From CBDCGS01 sp965216915 (GTDB lineage Bacteria; Pseudomonadota; Alphaproteobacteria; UBA828), in NCBI GenBank assembly GCA_965216915.1, contig CBDCGS010000008.1:248001-312000 (forward strand): 64,000 bases of DNA. Direction: 5' to 3'. The position numbers and the translations under genes were made by a program. Shown piece by piece: positions 16,410-23,881 of the stretch (its first letter is position 1; each line of letters starts with the position of its first letter). The notes under the pieces were generated by a model. The model was not told the DNA's origin. It worked only from the letters and a program-made list of their open reading frames with translations, and ran no database searches.

Positions 16410-16607
16410 GAATGCTCCCCCCTCATCGCCTCAGGCATGGATGAGGAATCGATAGGCCAGCACGCCGCGCGGGGCAAGCGTTTGTGGCGCGCGCCTCCGG
16501 TCTACACGGTGGCCTTTCAGTGTGCTAGCCTCGATGTTGACAGTCTGACCAAGCATCGGGCACGGCTCCACGATTGGTCGGCACCATCAAATTTGGGAGG
16601 CATCCTC

Positions 16608-18185
16608 ATGGGCATCAAGATTACACGACGGCAAGCCCTGAAAGCCGGTGCCGCGGGCCTCGTGCTCACGTCGCCGATCGGAATCGCACCGAAATTCATT
16701 CGCCCGGCGCGCGCCGCGGGCCTCGCGCCTGGAATGACCGGCGGTCCGACAGGATTCGATGGTGCGGAGCGCTACCAGTACAACGAAGGCATGTCCGAGG
16801 GCCGCGCGATCGAGGCCGTGAAGAAGCTCAAGGCCGAGGGCAAGGCGCCGGAGAAGCTCAACATCCTCATGACGGATGGCGCGATCGGCCATTTCACGAA
16901 GCCCTGGCCGGAGAACGGGCCGACGCTGCAATCCATTTGGGAGGCGGAGACCGGCGTGAAGCTCGAGTTCTTCAGCGTCTCGCCCGAGGAGCAGTTCAAC
17001 AAGGTGATCCAAGACGTGACCACCGGCTCCGGGGCCTATGACGTCTACACCTTCGGCTACGCCGCCATGGGAGATCTCTCGGAGGCCAACGGCATCGCGC
17101 CGCTCGGCGAATGGATCGAGAGGCACGGCGCCGACTTTGCGGATCCGGAGCGCGGCATGCCGACGCCGGAATCCTACGACATGCTCTACAAATATGGCGG
17201 GGAGCCGCGCTCGGTCTGCTACGACGGCGACGCGCAGGTTTGGGTCTATCGCAAGGACCTCGCCGACGACCCGCAGAACAAGAAGGAGTTCGGCGATCGC
17301 TACGGTTGGGAGCTCGGCCCGCCGCGCACCTGGGAGGAGACCGACCAGCTGGCGGAGTTCTTCACCTCCAAGGGCATGCTCGGCAACGGCAACATGATGA
17401 GCGCGTTCTGGGGCATCAGCACCTGGTACAACCGCTACGTCAGCATGGACAACCCCAACCAGCACCTGTTCGACAATGAGGGCAACCCGCTGATCGACAC
17501 CGATGCCGGTGTCGCCGCGACCGAGGCGCACATCAAGAGTCTCGACTGGTCGGACAAGGGCGGCCTCGCGTGGAGCTGGAGCGAATATTACGGCTCCATG
17601 GCCGAGGGCAACTCCTACATGCTCGGCACGTTCTCGAACTGTCCCAAGTTCCTCGACACGCCGGGCTCCAAGATCGAAGGCAAGATGGGCTCGTTCCTGC
17701 CGCCGGGGCGCCAGTTCGGCGACGACCTCGTGCGCCGCTCGACCATCTACCTCGGCAACAATGGCGGCGTCTCGACCCAGAGCCAGTACCAAGAGGTGGC
17801 CTATCTCTGGCTGCAATGGTCGGGCTCGACGCGGATCTTCAGCCTGTTGACCGGCAATCCGGGCGGCTTCTTCGATCCGTTCCAGAAGGCCAACTTCCAG
17901 GATCCGCTGGTGATCCAGTCCTATCATGACTACCACGTGCCGATCATTGAGGGCACGGTGGCGCGCGCGGTGCCGACGCTCGCCGTCCCGGGCCAGTTCG
18001 CGATGCACAACACGCTGAGCGAGAACCTGGTCGCGGCCATGGTGGGCGAGATCACGGCCAAGGAGGCGATGGAGAACACCGCCGACTCCTGGCGCAAGCA
18101 CCTTCGGAAGAAGGGCGAGGACAAGATGATCGAGCTGATCAACGCAGCCAAGTCCGGCTGGTCGACGGTCATCGATCAGGCCTGA
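16608..18185 (+). CDS. Tat-exported ABC transporter substrate-binding protein (family 1)
   Basis: Binding protein of 525 aa for a carbohydrate-type ABC importer. The N-terminus has a Tat motif, TRRQALKAG, before a hydrophobic stretch ending in ARA (about residue 36), so it is exported folded. Start ATG 16608 is placed by GGGAGG eight bases before and by the Tat motif; frames open further upstream are not used. The protein is long for family 1 solute-binding proteins and rich in Trp and Tyr in the centre, as expected of a sugar-binding cleft. Followed by a hairpin and two permease genes. Confidence 0.85.
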   Translation: MGIKITRRQALKAGAAGLVLTSPIGIAPKFIRPARAAGLAPGMTGGPTGFDGAERYQYNEGMSEGRAIEAVKKLKAEGKAPEKLNILMTDGAIGHFTKPWPENGPTLQSIWEAETGVKLEFFSVSPEEQFNKVIQDVTTGSGAYDVYTFGYAAMGDLSEANGIAPLGEWIERHGADFADPERGMPTPESYDMLYKYGGEPRSVCYDGDAQVWVYRKDLADDPQNKKEFGDRYGWELGPPRTWEETDQLAEFFTSKGMLGNGNMMSAFWGISTWYNRYVSMDNPNQHLFDNEGNPLIDTDAGVAATEAHIKSLDWSDKGGLAWSWSEYYGSMAEGNSYMLGTFSNCPKFLDTPGSKIEGKMGSFLPPGRQFGDDLVRRSTIYLGNNGGVSTQSQYQEVAYLWLQWSGSTRIFSLLTGNPGGFFDPFQKANFQDPLVIQSYHDYHVPIIEGTVARAVPTLAVPGQFAMHNTLSENLVAAMVGEITAKEAMENTADSWRKHLRKKGEDKMIELINAAKSGWSTVIDQA

Positions 18186-18206
18186 TCCAGCCTAAGTCCA
18201 TGTTTG

Positions 18207-18244
18207 CGGGCGGGCAGCGTGCTCTTCGGCGCAGTGCCCGCCCG
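18207..18244 (+). other. Intercistronic hairpin after binding-protein gene
   Basis: CGGGCGGGCA (18207-18216) and TGCCCGCCCG (18235-18244) pair perfectly around an 18-base loop. There is no T-run. It is placed like the hairpin at 1305-1339: just after a binding-protein gene and before the permeases. It may lower permease expression relative to the binding protein. Confidence 0.6.
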
Positions 18245-18313
18245 TATTCTCCTCGGCCCGTGACCGCGGGTCGCTCGCGAACCCTGAGCCTGCCGACCCT
18301 GCCCGCCTAGCCC

Positions 18314-19174
18314 ATGCCCGCAACCCTCTATCGCTACGCTTGGCGCTATGCGCTGATCATCATCGCCGTCGCGTTGGTGCTGCTGCCCGTTGTGTGGATG
18401 GGCACGATGGCCTTCAAGCCGCACACCGAATGGATCTCGACCGCCGGCGATTTGCACTGGCTGCCGAGGGACGGCACCTGGGGCAATTTCGAGTACATCT
18501 TCACCGGCCAGACCGAGGCGCTCTCCATCACCCATGAGCGCACCGCGACCCGGCCCATCATCGCGAGCCTCGTCACCTCGATCCTCGGCACGCTGATCGC
18601 GGTCGTGGCCGGCACGCTCGGCGCCTACGCCGTCTCCCGCTTCGGCGTCGGCAGCAACTTGCCGCTCGGGGTCTTGCAGCTCCGGCTCTTCCCGCCGCTC
18701 GCCGTCATGATCCCGGTGATGATCATGTGGGCGTTTCTCGGGGCGATGGATTCCTGGTGGGGGCTTTCGCTGATCTACGGCATCGTCACCTTGCCCTTCG
18801 CCTTCTGGCTGATGAAGACCTTCTTCGACGAGATACCCCGCGAGATCGAGGAGGCCGCGCTCGTCGAGGGCTGTAGCTGGTTCCGCGTCTTCTGGAAGAT
18901 CACGCTGCCCATGGTCAAGGCGGCGCTCGCCTCGACCACGCTGCTCGTCTTCATCCTCAATTGGAGCGATTACGTCATCGCGCTCCTGCTCACCCGCAAG
19001 GAATGGGTGACCATCCCGGTCTACATGAACTCGCTGTCGTCGGCGATGTCGGGCCAGATGTATGGCGCCAAGGCGGCGCTCGGCCTCATCGCGGCGCTGC
19101 CGCCGGTGATCCTCGGCATCGCGATCCAGAAATATCTGGTGCGCGGGCTTACCTTCGGGGCGCTCAAGCAATGA
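18314..19174 (+). CDS. Carbohydrate ABC permease (MalG-like)
   Basis: Inner-membrane permease of 286 aa with six predicted helices. The coupling motif EEAALVEGCSWFRVFWKITLP (around residues 179-199) matches the EAA loop consensus that docks the ATPase. Residues SDYVIALLLTRK and the C-terminal region are typical of MalG-type subunits. The MalG-like gene comes before the MalF-like gene, reversed from the usual order. The end overlaps the next start by four bases (ATGA). No ATPase gene is adjacent. Confidence 0.87.
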   Translation: MPATLYRYAWRYALIIIAVALVLLPVVWMGTMAFKPHTEWISTAGDLHWLPRDGTWGNFEYIFTGQTEALSITHERTATRPIIASLVTSILGTLIAVVAGTLGAYAVSRFGVGSNLPLGVLQLRLFPPLAVMIPVMIMWAFLGAMDSWWGLSLIYGIVTLPFAFWLMKTFFDEIPREIEEAALVEGCSWFRVFWKITLPMVKAALASTTLLVFILNWSDYVIALLLTRKEWVTIPVYMNSLSSAMSGQMYGAKAALGLIAALPPVILGIAIQKYLVRGLTFGALKQ

Positions 19175-20154
19175 CCGACCAGGCCGCTCAGCCGATGCCG
19201 CGCCGTGCGCGCAAGGCCAGGAAACAGCGCGCCGCGCTGACGCCCGTGGAGCGCGAGGGCAAGCGCCTCGGCTTCTACATGACGTTGCCGGCGCAGCTTC
19301 TCCTGCTCTTCATCGTCGCCTTCCCACTGCTCATGCAGCTCTATGTGAGCTTCACCTGGTGGGGGCCGCTCGACGGCAAGCCTTGGTACTACGCCTACGA
19401 ATCCGCCAACCTGTTCGGCAACTACGGCGACATCTTCTCGGACGGCAAGCTCTGGGGCTCGATCGGGCGCACCTTCCTCATCGTCGCGGTGGTCGTGCCG
19501 ATCGAATTTCTGCTCGGCCTCGGGCTCGCGATCCTGTTCGCGGAGAAGCTGCCCGGCAAGCGCGTCTTCTATTCGATCATGCTGATGCCGATGATGATCG
19601 TGCCCGCGGTCGCCGGCTACATGTTCTTCATGCTGTTCCAGAGCTCGGGCCCGATCAACGATCTGCTCAGCCGGATCTCGGGCGGCGACGTCGAGATCCT
19701 TTGGCTCGCCGATCCGACGCTCGCCATGATCTCGGTGATGATCGCCGACATCTGGCAGTGGACGCCGCTCATGTTCCTGATCCTGCTCGCAGGGATGATG
19801 GGGGTGCCCGAGGACCAGATGAAGGCGGCGACGCTGCTCGGGGCCAACGCCTGGCAGCGCTTTTGGCGCGTCGTCCTGCCGCGCATGAAGACGGTGATGA
19901 TCATCGCGCTGGTGATCCGCACGATCGAGTGCATCAAGATCTTCGACATTCTCTATGTCATGACCGGCGGCGGCCCCGGCACAGCCACCAAGTCGATCTC
20001 GGTCTACATCCTCGACTTGACCTTCAAGGACCTCGAATGGTCCTACGTCGCCGCGCTCGGCCTCTTCATCCTGGTCTGCCTCAGCGTCTTCGCGGTGGTC
20101 GGCCTCATCCTCATGGCCCGCGCCCAACGCCGCCGCGAGATGACGCCGGCGTGA
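19171..20154 (+). CDS. Carbohydrate ABC permease (MalF-like)
   Basis: Second channel subunit, 327 aa. A basic N-terminal tail of about 35 aa precedes six helices. The EAA loop is QMKAATLLGANAWQRFWRVVLP near residue 212. Family features such as YVMTGGGPGTATKSISVYI lie near residue 264. Start is the ATG overlapping the MalG stop; the frame is open upstream inside that gene. This ends the cluster, so the ATPase must be encoded elsewhere and may be shared with other sugar importers. Confidence 0.87.
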   Translation: MTDQAAQPMPRRARKARKQRAALTPVEREGKRLGFYMTLPAQLLLLFIVAFPLLMQLYVSFTWWGPLDGKPWYYAYESANLFGNYGDIFSDGKLWGSIGRTFLIVAVVVPIEFLLGLGLAILFAEKLPGKRVFYSIMLMPMMIVPAVAGYMFFMLFQSSGPINDLLSRISGGDVEILWLADPTLAMISVMIADIWQWTPLMFLILLAGMMGVPEDQMKAATLLGANAWQRFWRVVLPRMKTVMIIALVIRTIECIKIFDILYVMTGGGPGTATKSISVYILDLTFKDLEWSYVAALGLFILVCLSVFAVVGLILMARAQRRREMTPA

Positions 20155-20193
20155 GCGGCGCGGCTCCGCCGGGTTGCATGGTCGGTCGGATCG

Positions 20194-20538
20194 CTACCTC
20201 TTCAGGCACAAGACCTGATAGGCCACGGTGATTCTCGACGACCGCGGGTTGCCGAAGACAAACCTCCAACCGTCCGGGTTTCGTTGGTTGCTGGGTTCCA
20301 TTTGTCCGGGGATCGCATCGGATCCGCTTCGATAGCCACCTGAAATCGCCAGATCACCCCGATCGCAATGCGCCGTCACATTGCGGGCTTCGCGACCCGG
20401 TATGTCGACCCGCTTTTCGATCACGTAGGTTTCGGCCTGATGGGCCGAGGCCGGTTGAACCGATGCGAGGCCCGCTGAGATCAGCACGACCACCAAGGGG
20501 TATCCAACCAACGCACGCGCGTCTCGCAGATTGCCCAT
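20194..20538 (-). CDS. Small secreted protein, two cysteines
   Basis: Predicted 114-aa exported protein. The signal peptide covers about residues 1-32 (cleavage near PASAHQA). The mature part has two Cys (58 and about 111), which could form a disulfide, and a C-terminal strand-rich segment SRITVAYQVLCLKR. The start has GGGAGAG six bases upstream. Convergent with the permease gene. Not recognised. Confidence 0.62.
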   Translation of the reverse strand: MGNLRDARALVGYPLVVVLISAGLASVQPASAHQAETYVIEKRVDIPGREARNVTAHCDRGDLAISGGYRSGSDAIPGQMEPSNQRNPDGWRFVFGNPRSSRITVAYQVLCLKR

Positions 20539-20786
20539 TTCGCTCTCCCTTGCTCAGCTTGCGCGCATTGCCAGATGAAACCAAACGCGCCAAGGGCTCT
20601 CGGTCAAGAACGGAAAGGGGAGGGGGGCCGGCGCCTCGATCATCAACGCGTCGCGATGCACCGTGTGAACGGCAAATGAACGTCCGCTTCAGCGAGCGTT
20701 CAGCGAGGCCCCGCCATCGTCCCGCTCGTCATCCACAAGAGGGAAGCAGTCGCCGTAGAGATACGGGACAAATAGGAGACGAGACA

Positions 20787-21371
20787 ATGGCAACAAAGCT
20801 TGGGAACACCGCTCGCGTCTTGGGCATGAGCATCGTGGCGCTGTCGGCAACGTCGGCGTTTGCGCCAGGCATCTCCGCCGCTGATCCGGAGTTGACCGTG
20901 GTGGTCGATGTTGTTCGCGGTATCGGCACATTCGATCATCGAGAAGGATCATCGGCCGGCGGCCCGGAAAAGGACCCTGACTTCTATTCGGTGGTGACGA
21001 TCGATGGCGCCCGCCACAAATCCCTGACCGTTCGGAACCGGGTTCGGTCCAATCCGGCTTGGCGGTTCACGAAGTCGGTGACCCGCCGGACCGTGCCGAT
21101 CGTGGTTGAGCTTCGGGAGGAAGACTACCGAGGTGCTCGCCTGGTCGGGCAGGATGCCACCCCGAGCACGCGCGTTGACATCAACCCGCGTGCGGGAAAG
21201 CGGCGCTTGCGCTTGAATCTGGATACGCACGATTGCCGCTTGACCGGCGAAAGCAATCGGGTCATCCCGGCGGTACTCACAGACAACGGCTGTGGGTTTC
21301 GCTTCAAGAAAACGGGCAACAATCCAAGGAAAGGTGCGGAGGTCGTCATGAGTGTCACATTTCGCCGGTGA
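20787..21371 (+). CDS. Secreted C2-like beta-sandwich protein, unknown
   Basis: Exported protein of 194 aa. Signal peptide at residues 1-32 (cleavage after GISA). The mature part reads LTVVVDVVRGIGTFDHREG...DPDFYSVVTIDG, with a later SNPAWRF and IVVELREED; the order and acidic loops recall C2-type calcium-binding sandwiches, as inference. Near the C-terminus C158 and C174 could form a disulfide. Start 20787 is preceded by AGGAGACGAGACA; the frame is open further upstream without a good site. Close upstream of a 97-aa gene. Confidence 0.65.
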   Translation: MATKLGNTARVLGMSIVALSATSAFAPGISAADPELTVVVDVVRGIGTFDHREGSSAGGPEKDPDFYSVVTIDGARHKSLTVRNRVRSNPAWRFTKSVTRRTVPIVVELREEDYRGARLVGQDATPSTRVDINPRAGKRRLRLNLDTHDCRLTGESNRVIPAVLTDNGCGFRFKKTGNNPRKGAEVVMSVTFRR

Positions 21372-21425
21372 CATCCCCTCTCGCGGAGAGCCCACCGTCC
21401 GCGCCGACAGGAAGGAGTTGATCTC

Positions 21426-21719
21426 GTGAATGCCCCGAGCCCCGTCGTGCGCGGCCATGTGACACGTCTCTTTCGTCCGACCGAGCGCGATGCGGTGCTG
21501 CAGCTGCTGCAGAGAGACTGCGGCGCGGCGCTGCCCGGCGCGGAGCACGCGCCGCCGGAATTTTTCGAGCGGATCCACTGTGCCGTGCTGAAGCTGAGCG
21601 CGGGGCGCATGGACAAGCTTCGCGATGCCATCGCTCTGGCCCAGACCGACTGGCGTGATCTTTTGGTCGCGGCAGGTTTTTCTGCAGACGTCCAGGCACA
21701 CAGCACGTGGACCGGGTGA
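21426..21719 (+). CDS. Conserved-looking 97-aa hypothetical protein
   Basis: Soluble helical protein of 97 aa: VTRLFRPTERDAVLQLLQRDCG, then PPEFFERIHCAVLKLSAGRMDKLRDAIALAQTDWRDLLVAAGF. The last part is a common pattern in small bacterial proteins of unknown role that sit beside unrelated genes. GTG start with AAGGAGTTG upstream. It lies 54 bases after the secreted C2-like gene and may share its transcript. Function unknown. Confidence 0.65.
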   Translation: MNAPSPVVRGHVTRLFRPTERDAVLQLLQRDCGAALPGAEHAPPEFFERIHCAVLKLSAGRMDKLRDAIALAQTDWRDLLVAAGFSADVQAHSTWTG

Positions 21720-21913
21720 CCGGCCGGTGGTCCCTGTCGTGAGCGGAACCGCAGGAGCGCCGGCCGGCTGCGGGGTGTCGTCGGACGCGGGCTGACGCAC
21801 CCGAATTCTCCTTGCCGCCTGCCGGCCATCGCCGCCAGACTCCGTTGCCTGGGCAACTTGCGGCCGGCGCGCGCACAGCGCGTGGGTCGCTGAAAACGGA
21901 AAGGGCGAACGCG

Positions 21914-22723
21914 GTGCCTCGGTTCGAGCGACTTCTGATCACCGGCGCGGCCGGCAACCTGGGCGACGTGCTGCGGCGCGGCTTGGTGCCGCTCGCGACG
22001 ACGCTGCGGCTCAGCGACCGCGAGCCCATGGGCGCGGCGGCGCCGCACGAGGAACTCGTGCCTGCCGAGCTTGGCGACTTCGACGCCGTGATGGCGATGG
22101 TGGCGGGGTGCGATGCGGTGGTTCACTTCGGCGCCGCGCCCGGTGAGCGGCCGTGGGCCGAGATCCTCGACTCATCGATCAAGGGCGGCTACCACGTCTA
22201 CGAGGCGGCGCGCCGGCATGGCATCAAGCGCATCGTCTATGCGAGCTCGATCCACGCCGTCGGCTACGCGCGCCGCGAGGCGGGCGCCGACACCGATACG
22301 CCGCACCGTCCGAATTCGCTCTACGGGGTCTCGAAATGCTTCGTCGAGGATTTGGCGAAGCTCTACTTCGACAAGTTCGGCATCGAGTCCGCGTGCCTCA
22401 GGATCAACACCTGCAACGCCGAACCGCTCGACCGTCGTCACCTCGCGACCTGGCTGAGCCACGACGATCTCGTGCGCCTCGTCACGCGTTGTCTGCTCGC
22501 CGAGCGCATCGGCCACACGGTGGTCTACGGCATCTCCGACAATGTCGAGGCCTTCTTTTCCAACCAAAAGGCGGCGCACCTCGGTTATCGCCCGCGCGAC
22601 AGCGCGGAGGCCTATCGCGCCGCGGTCGAGGCCAAGGTCCCGCCCGGCGATCCGTTCGACCCGACGATCGAGTTTGTCGGCGGGTTTATGTGCGGCCTCG
22701 GCCACCCGGACGACGAAGCCTGA
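21914..22723 (+). CDS. udh: Uronate dehydrogenase
   Basis: NAD-dependent sugar dehydrogenase of the extended SDR (epimerase) type, 269 aa, oxidising galacturonate or glucuronate to the aldarolactone. The cofactor motif GAAGNLG lies near residues 11-17. The catalytic pair is in YGVSK, followed by CFVEDLAKLYFDKFGIESACLRI, matching Udh enzymes closely, as do TWLSHDDLVRLV and the C-terminal FDPTIEFVGGFM. GTG start follows GGAAAGGG. A lactone product would need a lactonase; SMP-30-type and COG3618-type lactonases are encoded at the other end of the window, but no link is shown. Confidence 0.82.
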   Translation: MPRFERLLITGAAGNLGDVLRRGLVPLATTLRLSDREPMGAAAPHEELVPAELGDFDAVMAMVAGCDAVVHFGAAPGERPWAEILDSSIKGGYHVYEAARRHGIKRIVYASSIHAVGYARREAGADTDTPHRPNSLYGVSKCFVEDLAKLYFDKFGIESACLRINTCNAEPLDRRHLATWLSHDDLVRLVTRCLLAERIGHTVVYGISDNVEAFFSNQKAAHLGYRPRDSAEAYRAAVEAKVPPGDPFDPTIEFVGGFMCGLGHPDDEA

Positions 22724-22809
22724 CCAGCGAGAGGACGCCGGCAAAGCCGATGCCCGCGAGCGCGAGCGTGCCGGGCGCCGCAACGCCCACAACATTCCGG
22801 AGGATCGCA

Positions 22810-22899
22810 GTGCCGCACGCCGTCCGCACCGACGGGCGCCGCATCACGTGCGCGACGATGGAGGAGAAGGGCAACGAGTTCGACATCGTGACGTTCTAG
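22810..22899 (+). CDS. Possible 29-residue micropeptide
   Basis: A short frame (PHAVRTDGRRITCATMEEKG, then NEFDIVTF) begins with GTG eight bases after a strong GGAGG (22797-22801). The tail EEKGNEFDIVTF does not look like random GC-rich sequence. It may be a true micropeptide, or the remnant of a longer gene. The opposite strand of the same stretch has a competing frame with a PEP-CTERM-like end. Confidence 0.3.
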   Translation: MPHAVRTDGRRITCATMEEKGNEFDIVTF

Positions 22900-23269
22900 G
22901 CGGGGCGCTAACGGTCTCAGGTCGCGGCCGGCCGGCCCCGCGGGCCTGCACGGACTCCCACCGGCGACCGAGCGAACGTCGCGGTGCCGCTCGTGTCCCC
23001 GCTCCGCCGGTGCAGGCCTGCCGAGGAGGGTGCTGGCAGCGTAGGACAAAACCGGGCTAGGCGTTTGGAAACATCAATAGAGTTGCTGTAAGGCAGTTCA
23101 AGCCCATATCGCACGATCGTATCACAAAACAACAATATTGGTGCGTGCACTTACATATCGGATTTGGCGTATTTCACTGCTAATGTGATCCCTGTCACGG
23201 CGGCCAACGCGCTGCTCGGCATAGTTAACAATATTGATTCAACGGTAACTCACTTGGGGAGACACGCTG
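22900..23269 (+). promoter_or_regulatory. AT-rich leader with two AACAATATTG sites
   Basis: A 370-base gap with no convincing gene. It turns AT-rich after about 23050. AACAATATTG, containing the palindrome CAATATTG, occurs at 23131-23140 and again at 23227-23236, 96 bases apart. The second lies 34 bases before the ATG of the secreted-protein gene and may overlap its promoter. A pair of regulator-binding sites is plausible. Also contains CACTGCTAATGTGATCC, weakly palindromic. Confidence 0.4.
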
Positions 23270-23623
23270 ATGAGACTCAAGACATGTGCGGTTGCAGCCA
23301 TTTTGGCGGTGGCGGTTGCTGGCGGCTCGGCCCACGCGGCCGATGATTTTTCGACGCTGAACGCGGTGCCGGGCGCGCCGTTGACCGCGGGGGAGATGGG
23401 GGAGGTCGTCGGCATGGCGTCGCTGACGCTCGCAACCCCAACGACCACGTGCACGACGCTCACATGCACCCAAAGGCTTTCGACGAGCAGCTTCAGCACC
23501 TCATCGTCGTTCAACATCTCGGGCGGTCTCGCCCTTCCGCACCCGGCCTGCCCCGGGACGGTTTGCGGCAAGAGCGGGAAGGGAAAGCTGATCGGCTGGT
23601 CCGCGAGCGGTCCCGCCCTTTAG
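23270..23623 (+). CDS. Small secreted Thr/Ser-rich protein with cysteines
   Basis: Exported protein of 117 aa. The signal peptide ends at SAHA (about residue 23). The mature part starts with ADDFSTLNAVPGAPLTAGEMGEVVG, then a Thr/Ser-rich stretch TTTCTTLTCTQRLSTSSFST and two further Cys (PHPACPGTVCG). Four Cys could make two disulfides. Start ATG follows GGGGAGA. The LTAGEMGEVVG segment resembles a leader-like region of small exported or modified peptides, which is only a suggestion. Monocistronic, with an AT-rich leader and its own terminator. Confidence 0.65.
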   Translation: MRLKTCAVAAILAVAVAGGSAHAADDFSTLNAVPGAPLTAGEMGEVVGMASLTLATPTTTCTTLTCTQRLSTSSFSTSSSFNISGGLALPHPACPGTVCGKSGKGKLIGWSASGPAL

Positions 23624-23679
23624 GCCGTGTCAGGCGGCTCCTCGAGGCTCTTCGCCGCCGGGGCCGAAGCTTGAGAGCG

Positions 23680-23713
23680 AGAAGGGGGTGCAGATCAGGC
23701 ACCCCTTTCTTTG
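23680..23713 (+). terminator. Intrinsic terminator
   Basis: AGAAGGGGGTGC (23680-23691) pairs with GCACCCCTTTCT (23699-23710) over 12 bp with one G-U pair and a 7-base loop. The right arm is T-rich and followed by TTG. It lies 57 bases past the secreted-protein stop. Confidence 0.7.
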
Positions 23714-23881
23714 CCGAGCCAATTGTCGGGTTCGCCCGGCACGTGTTGTTCAAAGTCCACTGGTCACACGACGGGGGTCCATTGAAGAGCCAACCCGGTG
23801 TGGGTTGTTACCACCAACGATCGGCGCTCCGCGGCGGACGCTGGCGGCCTTTGGGATGTTCAAAGACCCTGCATTCGGCCG

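Noticed and set aside
22153..22899. Long frame in the alternative phase of the uronate dehydrogenase gene
   Set aside because: Only its last 29 codons, after a GGAGG, look credible. The rest is an Arg/Pro/Ala-rich shadow of udh.
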